This document shows, piece after piece, positions 46,285 through 53,183 of a stretch of DNA of 64,000 nucleotides. Source of the DNA: Burkholderiaceae bacterium. Its GTDB lineage: Bacteria; Pseudomonadota; Gammaproteobacteria; Burkholderiales; Burkholderiaceae_C. The stretch is from NCBI GenBank assembly GCA_919902775.1, contig CAKKRJ010000007.1:1-64000 (forward strand), in the 5' to 3' direction. The notes under the pieces are model-generated. The model had not been told where the DNA came from, ran no database searches, and saw nothing but the letters and a program-made list of their open reading frames with translations. Position 1 is the first letter of the stretch. The number at the start of each line of letters is the position of its first letter. The translations under genes were made by a program, and so were the position numbers.

Positions 46285-47313
46285 ATGCGAAGAAATTCAG
46301 GGCAGATACTGCGCCCCACCATCAAGGATGTCGCCAAGCAGGCAGGCGTGAGTGCCATGACCGTATCGCGTGTCGTGAACCAGCATGACAACGTGAGCGA
46401 AGCCGCACGCCGGGCCGTGAACGACGCCATCGCTAAGCTGGGCTACCTGCCCAACAAGGCGGCAGCCAATTTGCAATCGGTCAGCAGCCATACCGTCGCG
46501 CTTTTGCTGCCAGACCTGTCGCACTCGTTGTTCCATGACATGTACCGAGGCCTCAACAGCGTCATGGAAGAGGCAGGATATCTGGTACTGATCGGCGAGA
46601 GCCATTACGACATCGCACGCGAGGCGGCGATGGCCAAGTCCATGCTTGCGTGGCGCCCGGACGGTTTCGTGTTTTCGAACATGCTGCGCGACTCCACCAC
46701 GCTGCGATTACTCAAGGAATCTGGTGTTCCGGTATGTCTGCTGTCGGACCCGGAACTGGGCAGCGACAAGATGGTGGTCGGCTACTCGTCGTACCGCATC
46801 GGGGCGGCTGTCGCACGTTTCCTGTTCCGCATGGGGCGCAAGCGCCTGGGGTTTGTGCGATCCACCCAGCCCTATACCCGCAATACCGAGCGGATGCTGG
46901 ACGGGGCGCGCAGTGTGTTGGCAGAGTTTCCAACGCACGCCATCGAAATGATCGGCATGCCGAAGACCAGCCCGCTGACCTTTGAAGACGGCGCGGCCGT
47001 GGTGCGATCACTGCATGACGGCACCCGTACGGCCTGCGACGCGCTGATGTTTGCGAACGACGTGCCTGCAACGGGTGCCGTGCTGGAGTGTTTGCGCCGA
47101 GGCATCCGCGTTCCGGACGAACTGGCCATCGTGGGTTTCGGCGATTCGGAACTGGCGGCACAGATCAGCCCGGCGCTAACGACGGTCCACATCGACTCGC
47201 AGAGCATGGGTCGCGCGGCCGGCCGATTGCTGCTGGCCCACATGCACCAAGATGACTGGAAGCCGCGGGCGGAGGAAATCGAGTTCCGGCTGGTGCTGCG
47301 CGATACCACATGA
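46285..47313 (+). CDS. LacI-family transcriptional regulator (GntR-like)
   Basis: A 342-residue LacI/GalR repressor. The helix-turn-helix PTIKDVAKQAGVSAMTVSRVVNQHDNVSE is at residues 11-39, the hinge is at about 55-65, then a periplasmic-binding-like effector domain with VALLLPDLSHSLFHDMYRGLN and DALMFANDVPATGAVLECLRRGIRVPDELAIVGFGDSEL. It lies 65 bases after the TPP enzyme and should control the block through the GTTAAC sites. The inducer is unknown. Confidence 0.93.
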   Translation: MRRNSGQILRPTIKDVAKQAGVSAMTVSRVVNQHDNVSEAARRAVNDAIAKLGYLPNKAAANLQSVSSHTVALLLPDLSHSLFHDMYRGLNSVMEEAGYLVLIGESHYDIAREAAMAKSMLAWRPDGFVFSNMLRDSTTLRLLKESGVPVCLLSDPELGSDKMVVGYSSYRIGAAVARFLFRMGRKRLGFVRSTQPYTRNTERMLDGARSVLAEFPTHAIEMIGMPKTSPLTFEDGAAVVRSLHDGTRTACDALMFANDVPATGAVLECLRRGIRVPDELAIVGFGDSELAAQISPALTTVHIDSQSMGRAAGRLLLAHMHQDDWKPRAEEIEFRLVLRDTT

Positions 47314-47467
47314 GCCACTGGGGCTTCATGGACCCCAAGCCCTGGTACGCTGACCGTCAGCGCACTAGCCCAGCAGCGGCCCGACCTGGGGCCAGCTGGC
47401 CACCTGCCACAGCGCTTCGACAACGCGCATCTGCGCACTCTGAATCAAGCCCATAAGGAGTTCCAAA
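47314..47467 (+). other. Spacer upstream of the broken antitoxin, possible toxin remnant
   Basis: In toxin-antitoxin pairs with this antitoxin type, a Gp49/RelE-like toxin gene usually lies directly upstream. Here only about 150 bases remain. One frame contains QQRPDLGPAGHL...NAHLRTLNQAHKEF, which loosely recalls the end of such a toxin, but the match is weak and could be chance. Confidence 0.25.
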
Positions 47468-47771
47468 ATGGCAAGAAAACTCGATGATGTGATGAAAGCG
47501 CTGCCCAAAGACCGGCAAGAGCGGGTGCAAGCACGCGCCATGGAGTTGGCCACTCTCAAAGCCCCTGCGCCAAGCTGCTCAACAAACCCAAGCGCAAATG
47601 GCTGCAACCCTGGGCGTGCGCCAAGACACCATCTCTCGGTTGGAAAAGCGCAGCGACATGCTGCTCTCGACGATGCGTCAATACGTGGAGAGCATGGGAG
47701 GGAAGCTGGAATTGGTCGCCAAATTCCCTGACCGTCCACCGGTGGTCATCGATCACATTGGGGTGAATTGA
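47468..47771 (+). pseudogene. Frameshifted XRE-family antitoxin-like gene
   Basis: Two frames together read as one 100-residue XRE protein of the HigA type. Frame one gives MARKLDDVMKALPKDRQERV...ELATLKA. After an extra C in CCCC (47562-47565) frame two continues LRQAAQQTQAQMAATLGVRQDTISRLEKRSDMLL and ends VVIDHIGVN at stop 47769-47771. The helix-turn-helix is intact only across the shift. The unshifted frame runs into unrelated sequence. A ribosome site AAGGAG is at about 47456. No intact toxin partner precedes it. Confidence 0.85.
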
Positions 47772-47773
47772 AT

Positions 47774-47837
47774 TGCAACTGCCCGACGGCAGCCTGTTCC
47801 ATCGCATCTCACAAAGCGGCGCGCGGAACGATTTCGT
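47774..47837 (+). pseudogene. Degenerate copy of the dapD 3' end
   Basis: TGCAACTGCCCGACGGCAGC and on (47774-47796) matches dapD 39466-39488 at 22 of 23 bases. It then jumps 39 bases (13 codons) at a repeated CCTG and continues CTGTTCC..CGC..TCACA..GGCGCGC parallel to dapD 39524-39566. Translated, LQLPDGSLFHRISQSGA mirrors dapD VQMPDGSL...LFRRDSQSGA. Several differences are synonymous. It lies at the right edge of the accessory block that starts behind the real dapD. Confidence 0.65.
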
Positions 47838-47840
47838 TGG

Positions 47841-48749
47841 TCATGAATTAGGGATGACCGTGCGTTGAGATGCATGTTGCGTCCAAGGCAGTTTGGGCGC
47901 AGGCATGCGCGGTCCCTCTGCTTCACCTTTGACCTTCGGGAAACGACCGGTTCCTGATTCCCAATCGCTTTGCGCCTGGATGACGTACGCGCGGTGGAGT
48001 CCGACAAAGTTCCACCACATGGTGATCGGTGGCGCAAAAGGTTCACCGCCGATCAGCAGCAGCCGGGTGTTGGCGGCAACACGCAGATCCAGTGAGGACG
48101 ACCCGGGCGCAAGATACGCAAATTCGTCAGTCTGAAAGACTTCACCATCGATTTGGATCTGGCCCTCCAGGGGCAGCAAACCATATTCAAACTGCGGGTT
48201 CAGTGGCAAGGACAGTTGGCGCGCAACCGTACTGAGCACATCGAGGCCCACCAAGGGCGTGTGGACCTGCGTGGGGGCGCTTTGCCCAGCGAATTCACCT
48301 GCCAGCAGGGTGAAGGTGCAATCTTCCAAAGACCATTGCGGCAATTCGGGGTGGTGTTGAAAAGCGGGTGCGCAGTCTTCCATGTGGGGCGGCAAGGCAA
48401 TCCACAACTGGGCTGCGTGCAGGCGAGGGGTGAGTCCATCCTCTGTGTGCACCATGCCGCGCCCGGCGGTCATGAGGTTGACTTGGCCTGGGCGTATCAC
48501 CTGTTCGCTGCCGATGCTGTCGCGGTGCAGCACTTCCCCCTCAATCAACCAGGTGAACGTTTGCAAGCCCGTGTGCGGATGGGCATGCACATGCATCTCA
48601 TGGCCTTGCGCGAATTCGACCGGGCCCGCGTGATCGAGAAAACACCACGCCCCCACCATGCGTCGCTGCCGCGTGGGCAGGACGCGCCGGACCAGCATGC
48701 CGTCGCCAAGATCGGCGTTGCGCGCTTCAATGCGTTCAGGTGTTGGCAT
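47841..48749 (-). CDS. Pirin-family protein (first copy)
   Basis: A 302-residue bicupin. The metal-binding cupin motif is HVHAHPHTGLQTFTWLIEGEVLHRDSIGS, with NLMTAGRGMVHTE as the second half. The C-terminal cupin is more divergent. Bacterial pirins are linked to quercetinase-like activity or redox-sensitive regulation. ATG 48749 (MPTPERIEARNADLG) is used; the frame is open to 48968 without family residues. It is the last gene of the pirin-OsmC-pirin run. Confidence 0.9.
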   Translation of the reverse strand: MPTPERIEARNADLGDGMLVRRVLPTRQRRMVGAWCFLDHAGPVEFAQGHEMHVHAHPHTGLQTFTWLIEGEVLHRDSIGSEQVIRPGQVNLMTAGRGMVHTEDGLTPRLHAAQLWIALPPHMEDCAPAFQHHPELPQWSLEDCTFTLLAGEFAGQSAPTQVHTPLVGLDVLSTVARQLSLPLNPQFEYGLLPLEGQIQIDGEVFQTDEFAYLAPGSSSLDLRVAANTRLLLIGGEPFAPPITMWWNFVGLHRAYVIQAQSDWESGTGRFPKVKGEAEGPRMPAPKLPWTQHASQRTVIPNS

Positions 48750-48763
48750 GGTGTTCTTTCTGG

Positions 48764-49174
48764 TTATTCGGTGAGGGCGGTCTGGATGCGAATTTCGCCC
48801 AGCAGCAATTTGTGCATGGGGCAGGCGTTGGCCGTTCTCAGCAATTGCGCACGTTGCTCTTCGGTGAGCGGACCTTCCAGGTGGATTTGGCGCACGATGT
48901 CGTTGCCACTTTCTGGCTTGCCATGCGGGTTGAGTTGCACCTGAACCCGGATGCCCGTCAATGGCCACTGCCTGCGTGCAGCCACCATCTTGAGCGTGAT
49001 GGCGGTGCAGGCACCCAGGCCAGACAGAATCAGCCGATCCGGGCTGGTGGCGGTGTTGCCGCCGCCAAGTTCCGTGGGTTCGTCGGCATGCCAGGTGTGG
49101 CCCAGATCATCTTCGAACACCACCTGATAGGGCGTGTCCTGCAAGGTGGTCATGACCGTGGAGGTTGTGGACAT
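48764..49174 (-). CDS. OsmC-family peroxide reductase-like protein
   Basis: A 136-residue OsmC/Ohr fold protein. The two redox Cys positions are visible in LSGLGACTAITLKMVAARR (Cys in the central helix) and RTANACPMHKLLLG. Such proteins reduce hydroperoxides using thiols. It lies between two pirin genes, 14 bases upstream of the second pirin in the run, so the three are probably cotranscribed in an oxidative or electrophile response (inference). Confidence 0.9.
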   Translation of the reverse strand: MSTTSTVMTTLQDTPYQVVFEDDLGHTWHADEPTELGGGNTATSPDRLILSGLGACTAITLKMVAARRQWPLTGIRVQVQLNPHGKPESGNDIVRQIHLEGPLTEEQRAQLLRTANACPMHKLLLGEIRIQTALTE

Positions 49175-49245
49175 GTCGTCTCCTTCAATTGTCGTGTGAT
49201 GTATTTTGTATTCGGCGATCCGGAATGCGTCACAACCAAACGCGC

Positions 49246-50112
49246 TCAGTCCGCGATTTCCCCAAAATGCCCGCTGTTGAAATCAGCAATCGCTTGGTCG
49301 ATCTCGTCCCAGTTGTTCATGACGAATGGGCCATGGCCCACCACGGGCTCGTTGATCGGCTCGCCACTGAGCAGCAGCACAGAGGCATCGGTGGAGGCTT
49401 CGATCAGCACATCGGCGCCCTGGGCGTCCAGCACGACCAATTGACCCTCGTGTGCCGCGTGCTGGCCATTGATGCGCACGTTGCCGTGCAGCACCACCAG
49501 CGCGGTGTTCCAACCCTCGGCGGCGGGCAGCTCGACCATGCGGCCTGCGTTCAACTTCACGTCCCACACCTGCATGGGCGAAAAGGTATGCGCCGGGCCT
49601 TGGGCCTCGCCGTATTGACCCGCAATCACGCGGACCTGGCCGCTCCCATCGGCAAGGGGTACTTGCGGAATGTCGGCATCCACGATGGCTTGGTAACCGG
49701 GGGCGGTCATCTTGTCTTTGGCCGGCAGGTTGACCCACAGCTGCACCATCTCCAGCGTGCCGCCTGAACGGGTAAACGCTTCGGAATGGAACTCTTCATG
49801 CAAGATGCCCGCACCTGCGGTCATCCACTGCACGTCGCCGGGGCCAATGGTTCCGCCCTGGCCGGTCGAGTCGCGGTGAGAGACCTCGCCTTTGTAGACG
49901 ATGGTCACTGTTTCAAACCCACGGTGGGGATGTTGTCCCACCCCGCGTGGCTTGCCCGTCGGCGCAAATTCTGCCGGGCCAGCGTAGTCAAGCAACAAGA
50001 ATGGGCTCAGTTGCTTGGCGTGCGTGGCATACGAAAACAGCGAGCGAACAGGAAAACCATCGCCCACCCAATGACCACGGGGGTTGCTTTGAATGCCGAG
50101 TACTTTTTTCAT
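49246..50112 (-). CDS. Pirin-family protein (second copy, YhhW-like)
   Basis: A 288-residue bicupin. The Fe-site pattern GQHPHRGFETVTIVYKGEVSHRDSTGQ and MTAGAGILHEEFHSE is complete, and SGEPINEPVVGHGPFVMNNWDEIDQAIADFNSG is the typical pirin end. ATG 50112 follows a GGAG site. It is the first gene of the run and divergent from a LysR regulator. It is related to but well diverged from the other pirin. Confidence 0.93.
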   Translation of the reverse strand: MKKVLGIQSNPRGHWVGDGFPVRSLFSYATHAKQLSPFLLLDYAGPAEFAPTGKPRGVGQHPHRGFETVTIVYKGEVSHRDSTGQGGTIGPGDVQWMTAGAGILHEEFHSEAFTRSGGTLEMVQLWVNLPAKDKMTAPGYQAIVDADIPQVPLADGSGQVRVIAGQYGEAQGPAHTFSPMQVWDVKLNAGRMVELPAAEGWNTALVVLHGNVRINGQHAAHEGQLVVLDAQGADVLIEASTDASVLLLSGEPINEPVVGHGPFVMNNWDEIDQAIADFNSGHFGEIAD

Positions 50113-50200
50113 GGTGATCTCCAATCTGTGGTGTGTTGCGGATGGAGTAATGATATGCACGGAACAATACATGCGGTAGATGCAGATTTTCACTTTCATC

Positions 50201-50216
50201 GTTCTAAAAATAGAAC
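50201..50216. promoter_or_regulatory. Palindrome between LysR and pirin genes
   Basis: GTTCTA-AAAA-TAGAAC is a perfect dyad 12 bases before the LysR start and about 90 bases before the pirin start. It fits a LysR recognition site (T-N11-A type) for autoregulation and activation of the pirin run. Confidence 0.6.
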
Positions 50217-50228
50217 TACGATGGCGGC

Positions 50229-51137
50229 ATGCAAGATCTCAACGACCTGTATTACTTCGTTCAAGTGGTAGACCATGGCGGCTTCGCACCCGCTGGGCGC
50301 GTGACAAATATCCCCAAGTCCAAGCTGAGTCGGCGCATCGCCTTGCTGGAAGAGCGGCTGGGGGTGCGCTTGATCCAACGCTCCACCCGCCATTTCTCCA
50401 TCACTGAAATTGGCCAGTCCTATTACCAACACTGCAAGGCCATGCTGGTAGAGGCAGAGGCCGCACAAGATGCCGTTGAGGCGGTGCGTGCGGAGCCGCG
50501 CGGGCTGGTCAAGCTGTCTTGCCCCATTGCTTTGTTGCACGCCCAAGTGGGTGACATGCTGGCGCGATTCATGGTGAAGTGCCCACACGTCACCCTCGCG
50601 CTGGAAGCGACCAATCGCAGTGTTGACGTCGTGGGTGAAGGCATGGATTTGGCGATTCGGGTCAGGCCGCCGCCACTGCAAGACAGTGACTTGGTCTTGA
50701 AGATATTGGCCAATCGGGGACAGTGTCTCGTGGCCAGTCCGGCCTTGGTGGCTGCATTGCCCAGCGTCGTTTCCCCGGTCGACCTGGCCGCCTGGCCTTC
50801 GTTGGGACTGGGCTCAGGGCGAGGCGAATATTCCTGGAATTTGCAAGGCCCCGACGACATGCAGTCCGTTGTGCTGCATACGCCCCGCTTCATCACCACC
50901 GACATGACCGCCTTGCGCACGGCGGCGGTGGCTGGCGTGGGGGTGGTGCAGTTGCCGATGTTGATCGTGAAAGAGCAGCTACATCGGGGCACCTTGGTGC
51001 GCTTGCTTGCCCACTGGGCGCCCAAGCCGGAAATCATTCACGCGGTCTATCCGTCACGGCGGGGGCAACTGCCTTCGGTGCGTGCGCTGCTGGCGCATTT
51101 ATCGGAAGAATTCAATGCCCTGCTTGAGGACCAGTGA
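50229..51137 (+). CDS. LysR-family regulator of the pirin operon
   Basis: A 302-residue LysR protein (the LrhA/YhcS-like group commonly found beside pirin genes). The helix-turn-helix is at residues 1-60 (MQDLNDLYYFVQVVDHGGFAPAGRV, SKLSRRIALLEERLGVRLIQRSTRH). The effector domain has VVGEGMDLAIRVRPPPLQDSDLV. ATG 50229 has no strong ribosome site visible. It is divergent from the pirin run. Confidence 0.92.
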   Translation: MQDLNDLYYFVQVVDHGGFAPAGRVTNIPKSKLSRRIALLEERLGVRLIQRSTRHFSITEIGQSYYQHCKAMLVEAEAAQDAVEAVRAEPRGLVKLSCPIALLHAQVGDMLARFMVKCPHVTLALEATNRSVDVVGEGMDLAIRVRPPPLQDSDLVLKILANRGQCLVASPALVAALPSVVSPVDLAAWPSLGLGSGRGEYSWNLQGPDDMQSVVLHTPRFITTDMTALRTAAVAGVGVVQLPMLIVKEQLHRGTLVRLLAHWAPKPEIIHAVYPSRRGQLPSVRALLAHLSEEFNALLEDQ

Positions 51138-51139
51138 TC

Positions 51140-51197
51140 TTTGTGGAAGGCCGCCCCTGCGGCCGAAGGCATTCGCGCGCGGGGGCGCGCTCCACAG
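51140..51197. repeat. REP-like element, complete copy
   Basis: TTTGTGGAAGGCCGCCCCTG... to ...GCGCGCTCCACAG: two internal GC hairpins (GGCCGCCCCTGCGGCC and GCGCGCGGGGGCGCGC) inside short inverted ends (TGTGGA/TCCACA). The first half shares an 18-base core with 33144-33161; the second half parallels 33093-33126. It lies between two convergent genes. Confidence 0.7.
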
Positions 51198-51250
51198 GAC
51201 TCAGGGTTGATTCTTTGTTCGCACGGTCATTTGTTCACCGCCCGAGCAAC

Positions 51251-52582
51251 TCAAAGCGCCTGCACCAAGCCCGCATTGACCCGGGCCACCGCACGAAATG
51301 CGTCACTGATGTGCGCATCCGCCGCTGCGATTTGCCAGAACTGCAAGGCCAGTGCCCGCGCTTGCGGCCAGACACCTAAGGTGTGGGCATTGGGGCGCGG
51401 CAACTGGCTGGACCAGTCGCGTGCCACCACCTCGCCAGCCACCGGGGCGTAGTACATGGGCAGCATGTCGTAGGCCGGCGCCAATTGCCAGCGGTGCTGG
51501 TGCAACAGCAAAGACACATTGCCATGGTGGCGGTCGGTGTTGGCGATCAGGGCGCCAAAGGCATCGAGCAGGCACAGGGTCTGGATGTCGTCAGCGCTCA
51601 GTCTTTCGGCACCCGCGCGCCCGGTCTGCATGGCCGTGGCCGCCCATTGGGACCCGATGCCGATGTAGTGTGCATCGTACATCTCCAAAGACACCATGCC
51701 CACGCGGCCTTGGGGCTTGCGGTCAAAGCGGCGGCTTTGCAAAAAGACGCGACCACCCGCCTGCACGATGTCGGTCTGCGCGGCGGCAATGCCTGCGGCC
51801 TGCAATGTTTGCAGCGCCAGCGCCTCGCACAACAGCAAATCGCGCCAACGCTGGTCGGCCGGGGCCGTGCCAGCGGGCGAGAACTTGACCAGCACCGGCA
51901 CACCGCCTGTCACCGCAGCAAACTTGGGTTGCTCGCCGCCCGCACTGGAGCCCGGCGCAGCACTGCCCAAGGCTTGCAACGCCAAGCGGGGGTAGTCCTG
52001 CGCGGGGTCGGTCACCACCTTGGCGGCGCTGCGACTGGGGGGCAAGGCCAGGTAACGGTCCAGCGATGCAGCACCCACCAGCAGATTGCCCGGCAGGTCT
52101 TCACCGGCACGCACCAGCGCCAACAGGATGTGGTCATCGCTCCAGTGCGCCAGATGGGGGGGCAAGGCCAGCTCGGCATGGGCTTGTGCAAAAGCGCGCC
52201 CCAGAAAACCCTGAGGGCGGGTGTCCATCAAGAACCAGGGCATGCCGGGGTGAAAGTCACTGCGGCCATGGACCTTGTCGGCTTCTTCCATCCAGAAGCC
52301 CCCACCGACCAGCGGGTACAGCGTGCCAAAGCTTTCCAGCGCACCACCGGGCTGCACCTGGTGGATGAGCACCTGCCGACCCACGCCCGGCACATCGCGC
52401 GGCAGCAAATAGCGCTGCGCCCGAGCGGCCCCCACCTTGACCACCTGGCCCGACGCCAGCAGCGGCGCGAGCAAACGCGAAACCGTGGGCTGGCTCACGC
52501 CCAGCTGCGCCTGCAGCTCAGGGCTGCTGGCATGGCCGTTGTGGCGTCGCAGGGCAGCGATCAGGGGGTCGATGGTGCTCAT
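51251..52582 (-). CDS. yjjJ: HipA-family Ser/Thr kinase-like toxin, YjjJ/HipH type
   Basis: A 443-residue HipA homologue with a fused DNA-binding head, matching the length and plan of E. coli YjjJ (HipH). Residues 1-60 form a helix-turn-helix (IAALRRHNGHASSPELQAQLGVSQPTVSRLLAPLLASGQVV). The kinase part has GSSAGGEQPKFAAV, the catalytic loop LIANTDRHHGNVSLLL and the metal site LAPAYDMLPMYYAP. No separate HipB-like antitoxin gene is next to it, so the fused head probably replaces HipB. It is preceded by an unusual repeat-rich leader. Confidence 0.92.
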   Translation of the reverse strand: MSTIDPLIAALRRHNGHASSPELQAQLGVSQPTVSRLLAPLLASGQVVKVGAARAQRYLLPRDVPGVGRQVLIHQVQPGGALESFGTLYPLVGGGFWMEEADKVHGRSDFHPGMPWFLMDTRPQGFLGRAFAQAHAELALPPHLAHWSDDHILLALVRAGEDLPGNLLVGAASLDRYLALPPSRSAAKVVTDPAQDYPRLALQALGSAAPGSSAGGEQPKFAAVTGGVPVLVKFSPAGTAPADQRWRDLLLCEALALQTLQAAGIAAAQTDIVQAGGRVFLQSRRFDRKPQGRVGMVSLEMYDAHYIGIGSQWAATAMQTGRAGAERLSADDIQTLCLLDAFGALIANTDRHHGNVSLLLHQHRWQLAPAYDMLPMYYAPVAGEVVARDWSSQLPRPNAHTLGVWPQARALALQFWQIAAADAHISDAFRAVARVNAGLVQAL

Positions 52583-52806
52583 TGAATGGATATCTGAATA
52601 GATATTTCAATGGTACATCGTGTTCAATGACTTGTCGTGCAATAGATTTTTAGCAAACTCTTCCAATTTCAGGCAATTCATTGAATAGTTTTGGATCGCC
52701 GCCATGCCGACCACAACCTCAAACGCGTTGTTCACGTCACAACGTTTGCACGGCCTAACCGCCATTGAATTTAAATCCATTGAAATTCATACTGTTGACC
52801 ATTGAA
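52580..52806. repeat. Seven CATTGAA/TTCAATG heptamers in the HipA-family leader
   Basis: Copies at 52580-52586, 52606-52612 (inverted), 52623-52629 (inverted), 52679-52685, 52763-52769, 52778-52784 and 52800-52806. The first overlaps the HipA-family start codon and the last lies just before the ribosome site of the small membrane gene. The spacer otherwise holds no gene. This is far above chance for a 7-mer in 227 bases. Confidence 0.8.
52590..52605. promoter_or_regulatory. Palindrome at the HipA-family start
   Basis: ATATCT-GAAT-AGATAT, a perfect 16-base dyad 8 bases upstream of the start codon on the minus strand, bracketed by inverted CATTGAA copies. It recalls the TATCC-N8-GGATA shape of HipB operators and may be bound by the fused helix-turn-helix. 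Confidence 0.6.
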
Positions 52807-52815
52807 GGGATGGAC

Positions 52816-53115
52816 ATGTCTGAACGCTCGGTATGGATGGTCAAGCTGCTGGTCTGCGGCGTGGTGGTTTCGGCTGCCATCGGTTTCATGGTGCACCTGC
52901 TGTGGCCTCAACTGGGCCTTTGGACGATGGCCCTGTATGTGCTGGCGGGCTGGGGCATGCTGGGCGGGCTGTTCTTGGTGCTGGTGGCCAACACCGCCAT
53001 CAGCAGCTGGGTCAACCAGTGGATTTTGCGCAAAGGCGGCACAGACACACAGTGGCTTTGGTACCCGGCAGACCCGCCCGGCATGCAAGGAGACCGCAAG
53101 CCCAAACAGCCCTGA
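52816..53115 (+). CDS. Small two-helix membrane protein
   Basis: A 99-residue inner-membrane protein with two hydrophobic helices (about residues 7-28, MVKLLVCGVVVSAAIGFMVHLL; and about 33-57, LWTMALYVLAGWGMLGGLFLVLV), then a polar tail ending DRKPKQP. The ATG at 52816 has AAGGG six bases upstream; an in-frame ATG at 52810 abuts the site and 52765 lacks one. It shares the heptamer leader with the HipA-family gene. No family recognised. Confidence 0.65.
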   Translation: MSERSVWMVKLLVCGVVVSAAIGFMVHLLWPQLGLWTMALYVLAGWGMLGGLFLVLVANTAISSWVNQWILRKGGTDTQWLWYPADPPGMQGDRKPKQP

Positions 53116-53147
53116 GAGGTTGAAGCCCTCAGGGCAGGGGAGGCATT

Positions 53148-53177
53148 GTCACACCTTGGCTAAATGCTGCTGGGCCA
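53148..53177 (-). pseudogene. Duplicated 3' tip of the acetoacetyl-CoA synthetase gene
   Basis: On the minus strand it reads SLAQQHLAKV-stop, the same nine last residues (LAQQHLAKV) as aacS, with only synonymous differences. It aligns with 54445-54474 at 27 of 30 bases. It lies directly behind the AAA ATPase gene, so the ATPase is flanked by two copies of this end. Confidence 0.75.
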
Positions 53178-53183
53178 GGCTCT

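Noticed and set aside
53109..53135. Terminator after the small membrane gene
   Set aside because: GCCCTGA and TCAGGGC pair, but the first arm includes the stop codon, the loop is 13 bases and no T run follows.
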